This document shows, one piece after another, positions 1-6,112 of a stretch of DNA of 7,626 nucleotides. Location: the NCBI GenBank assembly GCA_964594905.1, contig CAZQOI010000109.1:1-7626 (forward strand). The letters run 5' to 3'. Positions within the stretch are counted from its first letter, which is position 1. Every line of letters starts with the position of its first letter. A program made the position numbers and the translations under genes. The notes beneath the pieces are model-generated. The model was not told the DNA's origin and made no database searches. It worked only from the letters and a program-made list of their open reading frames with translations. Source of the stretch: Granulosicoccus sp964594905 (GTDB taxonomy: Bacteria > Pseudomonadota > Gammaproteobacteria > Granulosicoccales > Granulosicoccaceae).

Positions 1-167
1 CGTCCTCAATTGAATCTTCTGAAATAGACCCACAAGACTTTGCAGATTTTCTCAAATGGAAGCGCCAACGCGACATCGATTCTGCCGAGTATCAAGAGTT
101 TCTTGAATTTCAGGAGTTTCTTGAATACAAGCAGTGGCGCGAATATAAAGACGCGAATATCCGCTAG
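1..167 (+). CDS. 3' end of an unrecognised protein with an aromatic triplet-repeat tail (partial)
   Basis: An open frame enters from the left edge (first full codon at position 3) and stops at TAG 165-167, giving the last 54 residues. I do not recognise the family. The visible part is hydrophilic and rich in acidic, basic and aromatic residues, with no membrane segment and no cysteine. From residue 30 of the fragment there are seven consecutive tripeptides of the form aromatic-X-polar (YQE, FLE, FQE, FLE, YKQ, WRE, YKD), so Y30, F33, F36, F39, Y42, W45 and Y48 are exactly three residues apart. A shorter run with the same spacing (FAD, FLK, WKR) lies at residues 13-21. The tail is probably helical and could be an interaction segment, but that is inference. 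The frame is convincing because the amino-acid pattern is so regular and the frame is open to the edge. The start and main domain lie outside the window. Confidence 0.7.
   Translation, partial: SSIESSEIDPQDFADFLKWKRQRDIDSAEYQEFLEFQEFLEYKQWREYKDANIR
93..128 (+). repeat. 18-base tandem repeat, two copies, inside the left-edge gene
   Basis: Two adjacent 18-base units (93-110 and 111-128) share 15 of 18 bases. They encode QEFLEF and QEFLEY, the core of the aromatic triplet tail. Because each unit is a whole number of codons, gain or loss of a unit would keep the reading frame. The surrounding tripeptides follow the same amino-acid pattern but have diverged at the DNA level, which suggests older duplications. 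Confidence 0.7.
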
Positions 168-254
168 AGCCACGTTCGTCTAGATCCCGGAGATCGATCG
201 GTCAGCTGACAAATCGCTGATCTGAACCGCTTGGACTCGAGTTTACTTTCTTGG

Positions 255-812
255 TCAGCTTTTAGGTTTGACGCGAAATGCAACAGTCAATCTCACCTGA
301 GAGCAGATTCTGGTTGGGGTTCTCGCTACGTGTGGCATGGCGCTATCAAAAACAAATATTCGCCCGGGGCGAGGGTAGACAGACTGAACAATCTCATTTT
401 TAGCGTCGTTGAGAACAACCGTTTCACCTGCCCAGTTACAGTCCCAGTTGGGGTGCGCGTAGTAAATGATGGTGTAACAGTCTTTACTCCGATCAGGTGG
501 CAAGTCAGTGTGCACCATGGGGCAGTCACCAAAATTGTTTGCATTTACCAGAGTATGGTAGGGCTCATAATTGCCATGGCATATTGTCTCGTCGACGATT
601 TGCCAAAGCTTCAGAAATGTTGGCGTGTTGTTGATGTCGTTGTTACTTAGCCTCACCACCCAAAAAGGAAACTGATCATCCTGGTTTGAAAGCCCAATAC
701 AGCTGTACACCGGCGACATCAAATGCTCATATATTTCCTGAACATGTGGTTCTTGCACCAAATCGTCTATGGATTTGGTGATTCGCGGTTTGAGGTATAT
801 TTTTTTGCTCAC
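255..812 (-). CDS. 2-oxoglutarate/Fe(II)-dependent oxygenase, prolyl 4-hydroxylase-like, single domain
   Basis: This predicted 185-residue cytosolic protein has the double-stranded beta-helix signature of 2OG/Fe(II) dioxygenases. The HxD iron motif is H101-T-D103. It is followed by a YTIIYYAHPNW strand region, then AGET (128-131) matching the family's GGEL/GGET turn, then PGRIFVFDS (149-157), the distal iron ligand H161 (MPH), and R174 as the likely 2OG carboxylate partner. The family couples decarboxylation of 2-oxoglutarate and O2 reduction to hydroxylation of a substrate. The substrate here cannot be told, and a protein side chain or a small molecule are both possible. There is no signal peptide or extra domain. 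The start is GTG at 812-810: an in-frame stop lies at 857-855, and no other standard start codon lies between. The Shine-Dalgarno is weak (AGG about nine bases upstream). The gene converges on the left-edge gene across an 87-base gap (168-254) with no good terminator, and no functional partner gene is visible. Confidence 0.88.
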   Translation of the reverse strand: MSKKIYLKPRITKSIDDLVQEPHVQEIYEHLMSPVYSCIGLSNQDDQFPFWVVRLSNNDINNTPTFLKLWQIVDETICHGNYEPYHTLVNANNFGDCPMVHTDLPPDRSKDCYTIIYYAHPNWDCNWAGETVVLNDAKNEIVQSVYPRPGRIFVFDSAMPHVARTPTRICSQVRLTVAFRVKPKS

Positions 813-1022
813 AACGATCTGCCTGCTGCTGATAAATCGACACGGATAGATACCTTACAGCAGATCAAAATGCAGGAACGCCCAAGCTTAGGTGCATAAA
901 CAGGGGCATCCCCTTTATTGCGAATTTCGGGGTTGACGAGCATGGAGACGATGGGGCTGACGCTAGCTCTAGCTAATCGCCCAAGCTCTGGGATTTTCCA
1001 GTCCGACCAGAACATCAAGGAC
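813..1022. other. Intergenic stretch without a supported gene
   Basis: This lies between the tRNA-Asn terminator and the oxygenase start. It holds a minus-strand open frame (ATG 1051-1049, TGA 811-809) that begins inside the terminator stem, has no Shine-Dalgarno and resembles no family convincingly. Its stop overlaps the oxygenase GTG in a GTGA arrangement. A small hairpin, AGGGG-CAT-CCCCT, sits at 902-914 without a following T run. I found no clear sigma-70 promoter for the oxygenase here, although one must lie in this stretch unless the gene is read through from the tRNA unit. Confidence 0.5.
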
Positions 1023-1053
1023 AAAAAAAGGGTGCACCAGATCTGATGCACCC
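1023..1053 (-). terminator. Rho-independent terminator of the tRNA-Asn unit
   Basis: Read on the minus strand, GGGTGCA (1053-1047) pairs perfectly with TGCACCC (1036-1030) across a ten-base loop, followed directly by seven T (1029-1023). This is a textbook intrinsic terminator, about 85 bases past the tRNA 3' end. A weaker five-base stem (AAGCG/CGCTT at 1110-1125, followed by a short T run) lies between it and the tRNA and may mark 3' trailer processing or a leaky first stop. Confidence 0.9.
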
Positions 1054-1137
1054 ACTTTTAGAACTAAAACCCCAGTCTGAAATCTTTAGCTGGACGGGGC
1101 ATTTGGTAAAAGCGCCAAGACGCTTAAAACCTGTGTA

Positions 1138-1213
1138 TGGCTCCCCGGGCCGGGCTCGAACCAGCGACCCAATGATTAACAGTCATTTGCTCTACCAACT
1201 GAGCTACCGGGGA
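1138..1213 (-). tRNA. tRNA-Asn, anticodon GTT
   Basis: The 76-base gene folds as a complete cloverleaf on the minus strand. The acceptor arms are TCCCCGG (1213-1207) and CCGGGGA (1148-1142), with discriminator G and an encoded CCA (1140-1138). The D arm is GCTC/GAGC around a loop containing GG. The anticodon stem is AATGA/TCATT, with loop CTGTTAA giving anticodon GTT (1180-1178) for AAC/AAU codons. The variable loop has five bases, and the T arm GCTGG/CCGGC encloses TTCGAGC. All stems pair apart from one G-T in the T arm. It is a single-gene unit with its own promoter and terminator, divergent from uvrB. Confidence 0.98.
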
Positions 1214-1225
1214 ACAGCGGACGAG

Positions 1226-1254
1226 AGTGTAGTGCCGTCAGCGGTTCAGGTCAA
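1226..1254 (-). promoter_or_regulatory. Sigma-70 promoter of tRNA-Asn
   Basis: On the minus strand the -35 box is TTGACC (1254-1249, five of six consensus bases), the spacer is exactly 17 bases and the -10 box is TACACT (1231-1226). Transcription would begin near 1219, leaving only about six bases before the mature 5' end at 1213. The spacing and box quality are what is expected of a strong tRNA promoter. Confidence 0.8.
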
Positions 1255-1271
1255 CGTTGGTGCTAGCAATT

Positions 1272-1301
1272 TTCGGGTCAAGCACCGCTTCGTTGTACAA
1301 T
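1272..1301 (+). promoter_or_regulatory. Candidate uvrB promoter
   Basis: A good -10 box, TACAAT (1296-1301), stands about 30 bases before the uvrB start. The matching -35 position (TTCGGG at 1272-1277, 18-base spacer) is poor, so the promoter may depend on an activator or be weak. No E. coli-type LexA box (CTG-N10-CAG) is visible between 1214 and 1345, so SOS control as in E. coli is not supported by this sequence. Confidence 0.35.
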
Positions 1302-1330
1302 AAGCGGCTAATTGCAGTTACCTGATGCCC

Positions 1331-3388
1331 ATGGCCAAAAATTTCGAGTTGCAGACGAGCTACGCGCCCGCAGGGCACCAGCCGGCTGCGATCCGTGATT
1401 TGACCACCGGAATTGAGGACGGGCTGGCGTACCAGACTCTGCTTGGCGTCACCGGATCCGGCAAGACCTTCACGATTGCCAATCTTGTGCAGAATCAGCA
1501 GCGGCCAGCAATTGTGCTGGCTCCGAACAAGACATTGGCTGCGCAGCTGTACGGCGAATTCAAGGAATTCTTTCCAAACAACTCGGTGGAGTACTTCGTT
1601 TCTTATTACGATTACTACCAACCAGAAGCTTACGTGCCGTCTAGTGATCTGTTCATCGAGAAAGATGCCTCTGTCAACGAGCATATCGAGCAAATGCGAT
1701 TGTCGGCGACCAAGGCGCTATTTGAGCGGCGTGACACCATCATTGTCGCCACCGTGTCGTCCATATATGGCCTTGGTGATCCAGAGCAGTATCACAAGAT
1801 GGTGTTGCATCTGAAGCGTGGTGAGACCATCAACCAGCGGGATGTTCTGCGCCGTCTTGCGGAGCTACAGTACAACCGTAATGACATGGAGCTCAAGCGA
1901 GGCACCTATCGAGTCCGCGGTGAAATTATTGATATCTATCCAGCGGATTCAGAGCGTGAGGCTATTCGTATCGAGCTATTTGATGATGAAATCGAAAGTC
2001 TCAGTCACTTTGACCCTCTCACCGGAGAGGTGTCACGTCGTGTTCCTCGGCTGACGGTTTATCCGAAAACGCATTACGTTACACCTCGACAACGACTTCT
2101 AGACGCCACCCACCTGATCAAGGACGAACTCCGCGACAGGCTTGAGGCACTGAACGATGCAAACAAGTTGGTAGAAGCGCAACGGCTTCAGCAGCGTACT
2201 CAGTTTGATCTTGAAATGATTCATGAGCTTGGTTACTGCTCGGGGATCGAAAACTATTCACGTTATCTTTCAGGCCGCCAACCAGGTGAGCCACCACCGT
2301 GCCTGTTCGACTATCTGCCACCAGACAGCCTGTTATTTATCGATGAAAGTCATGTGACAGTTCCACAGCTCGGTGCGATGTTCAAAGGCGATCGTTCAAG
2401 AAAGGAAAATCTCGTCAATTTCGGATTCCGTTTGCCATCAGCTTTGGATAATCGACCCTTGAAATTCGAAGAGTTTGAACTGCTGGCCCCACAGACTATT
2501 TTTGTGTCAGCAACTCCAGGTGACTACGAAAAAAATCATAGCGACCAGGTCGTACAGCAAGTCGTGCGTCCAACTGGCCTTGTTGACCCTGAAGTCGAGG
2601 TGCGGCCTGCGCGGAGCCAGGTCGATGACGTTCTGTCCGAGATAAACGATCGTGTTAGCCGTGATGAGCGTGTACTGATAACCACCCTGACAAAGCGCAT
2701 GTCAGAGGACCTAACCGACTACCTCTCGGATCACGGCGTCAAGGTGCGGTACTTGCATTCTGATGTCGATACTGTTGAACGAAGTGAAATAATTAGAGAT
2801 CTGCGCCTTGGGGTGTTTGATGTTGTTGTTGGTATCAATTTACTGCGAGAGGGCTTGGATATGCCCGAGGTCTCGTTGGTCGCGATACTCGACGCTGATA
2901 AGGAGGGGTTCCTTCGATCGGAAAGGTCCTTGATCCAGACGATCGGTCGGGCGGCGAGAAATCTCCATGGACGAGCTATTCTCTACGCCGACACAGTAAC
3001 AGGCTCAATGCAGCGAGCTATCGATGAAACTACTCGTCGGCGGACTACTCAGATGGAGTTCAACGAGGAGCATGGCATAACGCCTAAAGGAATCAGTAAA
3101 GCTGTCAGTGACGTTATGGAAGCCGGTGGTTCATCGAGTGGTAAGCAAAAGGGTCGCCGTGGCGGTAAGTCTCAGTCACCAGCTCCGGTGGAGCAGTTAT
3201 CGGTTGCTGACGGAACCAAGCGTATGAAAGAGCTGGAAAAACAAATGTACGATTGCGCGCGAAATCTCGAGTTTGAAAAGGCGGCTGAACTCCGCGATGA
3301 ACTTGATCAGTTGCGCGTCAATGTCTTTCAGGGTGGCGCTAGCAATTTTGAAATGCCCCCCTCAAAAAAGAAGCGTGTTGCCAGTTAA
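1331..3388 (+). CDS. uvrB: UvrABC system protein B (excinuclease ABC subunit B)
   Basis: UvrB is the damage-verifying, helicase-like subunit of nucleotide excision repair. UvrA loads it on DNA, and it then recruits UvrC for incision. All family landmarks are present, numbered from ATG 1331. Walker A GVTGSGKT is at 39-46 (K45). The damage-probing beta-hairpin includes Y92, Y93, Y95, Y96, Y101 and F108. The DESH box is at 338-341, SATPG at 393-397, GINLLREGLDMP at 501-512 and QTIGRAARN at 536-544. A polar Gly/Ser/Lys-rich linker (about 596-628) precedes the C-terminal UVR coiled-coil (about 630-665), which contacts UvrC. The length is 685 residues against 673 in E. coli, with the excess in the linker and a short basic tail. 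ATG 1331 is preferred because its product aligns with the E. coli N-terminus without a gap. ATG 1325, two codons earlier, is the alternative. Neither start has a clear Shine-Dalgarno. Confidence 0.98.
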   Translation: MAKNFELQTSYAPAGHQPAAIRDLTTGIEDGLAYQTLLGVTGSGKTFTIANLVQNQQRPAIVLAPNKTLAAQLYGEFKEFFPNNSVEYFVSYYDYYQPEAYVPSSDLFIEKDASVNEHIEQMRLSATKALFERRDTIIVATVSSIYGLGDPEQYHKMVLHLKRGETINQRDVLRRLAELQYNRNDMELKRGTYRVRGEIIDIYPADSEREAIRIELFDDEIESLSHFDPLTGEVSRRVPRLTVYPKTHYVTPRQRLLDATHLIKDELRDRLEALNDANKLVEAQRLQQRTQFDLEMIHELGYCSGIENYSRYLSGRQPGEPPPCLFDYLPPDSLLFIDESHVTVPQLGAMFKGDRSRKENLVNFGFRLPSALDNRPLKFEEFELLAPQTIFVSATPGDYEKNHSDQVVQQVVRPTGLVDPEVEVRPARSQVDDVLSEINDRVSRDERVLITTLTKRMSEDLTDYLSDHGVKVRYLHSDVDTVERSEIIRDLRLGVFDVVVGINLLREGLDMPEVSLVAILDADKEGFLRSERSLIQTIGRAARNLHGRAILYADTVTGSMQRAIDETTRRRTTQMEFNEEHGITPKGISKAVSDVMEAGGSSSGKQKGRRGGKSQSPAPVEQLSVADGTKRMKELEKQMYDCARNLEFEKAAELRDELDQLRVNVFQGGASNFEMPPSKKKRVAS

Positions 3389-3391
3389 GCT

Positions 3392-3421
3392 TTGGTGGCA
3401 CATACCGATTTAATGTTTAAT
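3392..3421 (+). promoter_or_regulatory. Weak candidate acnB promoter
   Basis: TTGGTG (3392-3397) and TTTAAT (3416-3421) stand 18 bases apart in the uvrB-acnB gap. The -10 matches five of six consensus bases, but the -35 matches only its first three. A start near 3428 would give a leader of about 22 bases that still contains the acnB ribosome binding site. No terminator follows uvrB, so acnB could also be transcribed by read-through. Confidence 0.25.
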
Positions 3422-3433
3422 TCGAAATTCCTG

Positions 3434-3449
3434 TAAGGAGGAAATCCTT
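3434..3449 (+). promoter_or_regulatory. acnB ribosome binding site within a small inverted repeat
   Basis: TAAGGAGG (3434-3441) is a near-perfect Shine-Dalgarno, eight bases before the GTG start, and it decides that start. AAGGA (3435-3439) is complementary to TCCTT (3445-3449) across a five-base GGAAA loop, so the transcript can form a hairpin that holds part of the Shine-Dalgarno and ends at the base before the start codon. Whether the hairpin forms or matters is inference. Confidence 0.85.
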
Positions 3450-6056
3450 GTGTTAGAAGACTATCGCAAACACATCGCTGAACGACAAGCGGAGGGTGTA
3501 GTGCCACAACCTCTATCCGCACAGCAGGTCGCGGAACTTGTTGAACTGTTGAAGGCACCGCCAGCGGGTGAAGAAGAAGTGTTGCTCGAGCTGTTATCGG
3601 AACGCGTTCCAGCAGGTGTCGATGAGGCGGCCTATGTTAAAGCTGGTTTTCTTGCGGCGATTGCTCAAGGTGAAGCAAGCTCTCCACTGATTGACAAGAA
3701 ACACGCTGTAAAGCTTCTTGGCACTATGTTGGGCGGCTATAACATTCCTCCCATGATTGCAGCACTTGATGACAAGGAACTCAGCGACACAGCGGTCGAG
3801 GCACTGTCTCATACACTGTTAATGTTCGATGCCTTTCACGATGTACAAGAAAAAGCTAAAGGTGGCAATGAGGCGGCAAAACGCGTTGTGCAATCGTGGG
3901 CTGACGCAGATTGGTTTCTTGCCAACGACGAAGTCCCTGAGAAGATTACCGTTACCGTATTCAAGGTACCTGGAGAAACCAACACAGACGACTTATCGCC
4001 AGCGGTTGATGCTTGGTCCCGCCCTGACATTCCATTGCATGCCAAGGCCTTCCATAAGTTTGAACGTGAAGGCTTCACTGACAAACCGTTGGAGACTATC
4101 GAAGAACTGAAAGAGAAGGGTCACCCAGTTGCCTATGTCGGTGATGTTGTCGGTACCGGTTCATCGCGTAAATCAGCAACCAACTCCGTCTTGTGGTTGA
4201 TGGGCAACGATATTCCGCATATCCCTAATCGTCGAGATGGTGGTTTTGTCTTGGGCAGCAAGATTGCGCCGATCTTTTTCAATACACTAGAGGATGCTGG
4301 TGCACTGCCTATCGAGTGCGACGTGGATGGGATGGAAATGGGTGATGTCATTGACATCTATCCGCATGCGATGAAGGTCTGTCGCGGTGGAACAGATGAA
4401 GTGTTGTCAACATTCGAATACAGCAACGAAGTTATACTCGACGAAGTACGAGCCGGTGGCCGTATACCGCTGATCATTGGGCGTGGCCTGACAGATCGAG
4501 CTCGAGAGGCTCTAGGCTTGCCAATCAGTGATGTGTTCATGCGCCCTGGCGCTAACGACCCAAGCACTAAGGGTTATACGCTTGCACAAAAGATTGTTGG
4601 AAAAGCGTGTGGTGTTGATGGTGTTCGACCAGGTCAGTACTGTGAGCCGAAAATGACTACGGTCGGGTCGCAGGATACAACCGGCCCCATGACGCGAGAC
4701 GAACTCAAAGATCTTGCGTGTCTCGGGTTCACAGCTGACTTGGTTATGCAGTCGTTTTGTCATACAGCAGCTTATCCCAAGCCTATCGATGTCGATACGC
4801 ACCACTCACTGCCTGATTTTATGGCAACCCGTGGTGGGGTGTCGTTGCGTCCTGGTGACGGCATCATTCACTCTTGGCTAAACCGCATGCTGTTGCCAGA
4901 CACAGTTGGCACCGGCGGCGATTCGCACACGCGATTTCCAATGGGTATTTCGTTTCCAGCAGGATCTGGACTTGTGGCTTTTGGTGCAGCTGTAGGCGTT
5001 ATGCCATTGAATATGCCGGAGTCGGTATTGGTCCGATTCAAGGGCGAAATGCAACCAGGCATTACCTTACGCGATCTGGTCAATGCGATTCCTTATGCGG
5101 CATTGCAACGAGGATTATTAACGGTTGAAAAGAAAGGTAAGAAGAATGTGTTCTCTGGTCGAGTGGTTGAAATCGAAGGGCTGAAGGATCTCAAACTCGA
5201 ACAAGCTTTTGAATTGGCTGATGCAACCGCTGAACGCTCAGCGGGTGGTTGCACGATCAAGCTCGATATCGATCCTCTGAAGGAATACATCACATCCAAC
5301 ATAACTCTACTGCGTTGGATGATCGATCAAGGCTACGACGACGCAAGGACACTTGAACGTCGAGCGCGTAAGCTTGAAGAGTGGTTGGAAGCACCAAGTC
5401 TATTGGAAGCTGATAGTGATGCTGAGTATTTTGAAATCATCGAAATCGATCTAGCCGACATCAAGGAACCCTTACTTGCCTGTCCAAACGATCCTGATGA
5501 CGTAAAGCCATTGTCTGAAGTTGCAGGTGAAAACATCGACGAAGTATTCATTGGTTCCTGCATGACCAACATCGGTCACTACCGCGCAGCCGGAAAGCTC
5601 ATCGAGAAGTCTGGTGCTTATGTTGATACCGTCTTGTGGATTGCACCGCCAACCCGCATGGACGAGCATCAGTTAAAGGAAGAGGGCTATTACAATATCT
5701 TTGGTGCAGCTGGTGCGCGTCTTGAGATGCCAGGTTGTTCTCTGTGCATGGGTAATCAGGCACGGGTTAAACCGGGGGCGACGGTTGTATCTACATCCAC
5801 GCGTAACTTCCCGAACCGCCTTGGTAAAGGTGCATTTGTGTACTTGAGTTCGGCGGAGCTGGCAGCAGTTGCAGCCTTGCTCGGACGTCTGCCTACACCT
5901 GCGGAATACATGGAATACGTCAAGGATCTGGATGCGATGAGTGATGAGGTTTATCGTTACCTGAACTTCAACGAGATTGCTGAATTCCAGGATTCAGCGG
6001 ATGAAGCCAAGGTCAAGTTCAAGGATATTCCAGTAACCATTCAACTGGATTCGTGA
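3450..6056 (+). CDS. acnB: Bifunctional aconitate hydratase 2 / 2-methylisocitrate dehydratase (AcnB)
   Basis: AcnB is the main TCA-cycle aconitase. It converts citrate to isocitrate through cis-aconitate with a [4Fe-4S] cluster in the cytosol, and can also act on 2-methylisocitrate. The 868-residue product is collinear with E. coli AcnB (865). The order is the N-terminal HEAT-like helical domain special to AcnB (about 1-160), then the swivel domain moved to the front (about 165-370, with GTGSSRKSATN at 235-245), then catalytic domains 1-3. GGDSHTR lies at 489-495. The cluster ligands are C704 (GSCMTNIGH), C763 and C766 (PGCSLCMGNQ). The STSTRNFPNR active-site segment is at 781-790. No key residue is missing. 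The GTG start is fixed by a strong Shine-Dalgarno and by the N-terminal match MLEDYRKH. The gene follows uvrB by 61 bases and precedes the PLP enzyme by 56. In E. coli, cluster-free AcnB binds mRNA, including its own, which makes the flanking hairpins of interest. Confidence 0.98.
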   Translation: MLEDYRKHIAERQAEGVVPQPLSAQQVAELVELLKAPPAGEEEVLLELLSERVPAGVDEAAYVKAGFLAAIAQGEASSPLIDKKHAVKLLGTMLGGYNIPPMIAALDDKELSDTAVEALSHTLLMFDAFHDVQEKAKGGNEAAKRVVQSWADADWFLANDEVPEKITVTVFKVPGETNTDDLSPAVDAWSRPDIPLHAKAFHKFEREGFTDKPLETIEELKEKGHPVAYVGDVVGTGSSRKSATNSVLWLMGNDIPHIPNRRDGGFVLGSKIAPIFFNTLEDAGALPIECDVDGMEMGDVIDIYPHAMKVCRGGTDEVLSTFEYSNEVILDEVRAGGRIPLIIGRGLTDRAREALGLPISDVFMRPGANDPSTKGYTLAQKIVGKACGVDGVRPGQYCEPKMTTVGSQDTTGPMTRDELKDLACLGFTADLVMQSFCHTAAYPKPIDVDTHHSLPDFMATRGGVSLRPGDGIIHSWLNRMLLPDTVGTGGDSHTRFPMGISFPAGSGLVAFGAAVGVMPLNMPESVLVRFKGEMQPGITLRDLVNAIPYAALQRGLLTVEKKGKKNVFSGRVVEIEGLKDLKLEQAFELADATAERSAGGCTIKLDIDPLKEYITSNITLLRWMIDQGYDDARTLERRARKLEEWLEAPSLLEADSDAEYFEIIEIDLADIKEPLLACPNDPDDVKPLSEVAGENIDEVFIGSCMTNIGHYRAAGKLIEKSGAYVDTVLWIAPPTRMDEHQLKEEGYYNIFGAAGARLEMPGCSLCMGNQARVKPGATVVSTSTRNFPNRLGKGAFVYLSSAELAAVAALLGRLPTPAEYMEYVKDLDAMSDEVYRYLNFNEIAEFQDSADEAKVKFKDIPVTIQLDS

Positions 6057-6060
6057 ATCC

Positions 6061-6106
6061 GCTTGTTTTATGTTTGCGCCCCTTCAATTGAAGGGGCAGG
6101 ACAAGC
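6061..6106 (+). promoter_or_regulatory. Nested inverted repeats in the acnB-PLP enzyme gap
   Basis: Positions 6078-6097 form a perfect 20-base palindrome: GCCCCTTC and GAAGGGGC around AATT, an eight-base-pair GC-rich stem with a tetraloop. It is enclosed by a second complementary pair, GCTTGT (6061-6066) and ACAAGC (6101-6106). No T run follows, so it is not a standard intrinsic terminator. It begins four bases after the acnB stop and ends just before the next start, with the likely Shine-Dalgarno AGGA (6098-6101) at the junction of the two stems. It could stabilise the acnB 3' end, tune translation of the next gene, or bind a protein. Those roles are inference. Confidence 0.8.
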
Positions 6107-6112
6107 TTGCCG

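Noticed and set aside
170..254. Terminator between the left-edge gene and the oxygenase
   Set aside because: GGTCAGC and GCTGATC (199-222 region) can pair with one G-T, but no T run follows on either strand, and other short GATC repeats give no better stem.
231..650. Plus-strand open frame of 139 codons
   Set aside because: It lies antisense to the oxygenase, whose frame carries a full set of recognised motifs. The plus-strand translation resembles nothing and has no ribosome binding site.
902..914. Terminator or operator at the AGGGG-CAT-CCCCT hairpin
   Set aside because: The stem is only five base pairs, the T run is interrupted on both strands, and no gene ends nearby.
809..1051. Minus-strand open frame of 80 codons as a gene
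   Set aside because: The ATG is inside the terminator stem, there is no Shine-Dalgarno and the composition is unconvincing. It is kept only as a low-interest observation for its helix-turn-helix-like segment.
1138..1163. tRNA-Asn 3' end as an attachment site with a duplicate copy nearby
   Set aside because: I looked for a second copy of the T-arm and acceptor sequence in 1-1137 and saw none. No integrase is present either.
1046..1303. Plus-strand open frame of 85 codons
   Set aside because: It runs antisense through the complete tRNA-Asn gene, its promoter and part of its terminator, so it is a chance frame.
6078..6097. Intrinsic terminator for acnB
   Set aside because: The stem is strong but is followed by AGGACAAGC, not a T run, so it does not fit a Rho-independent terminator.
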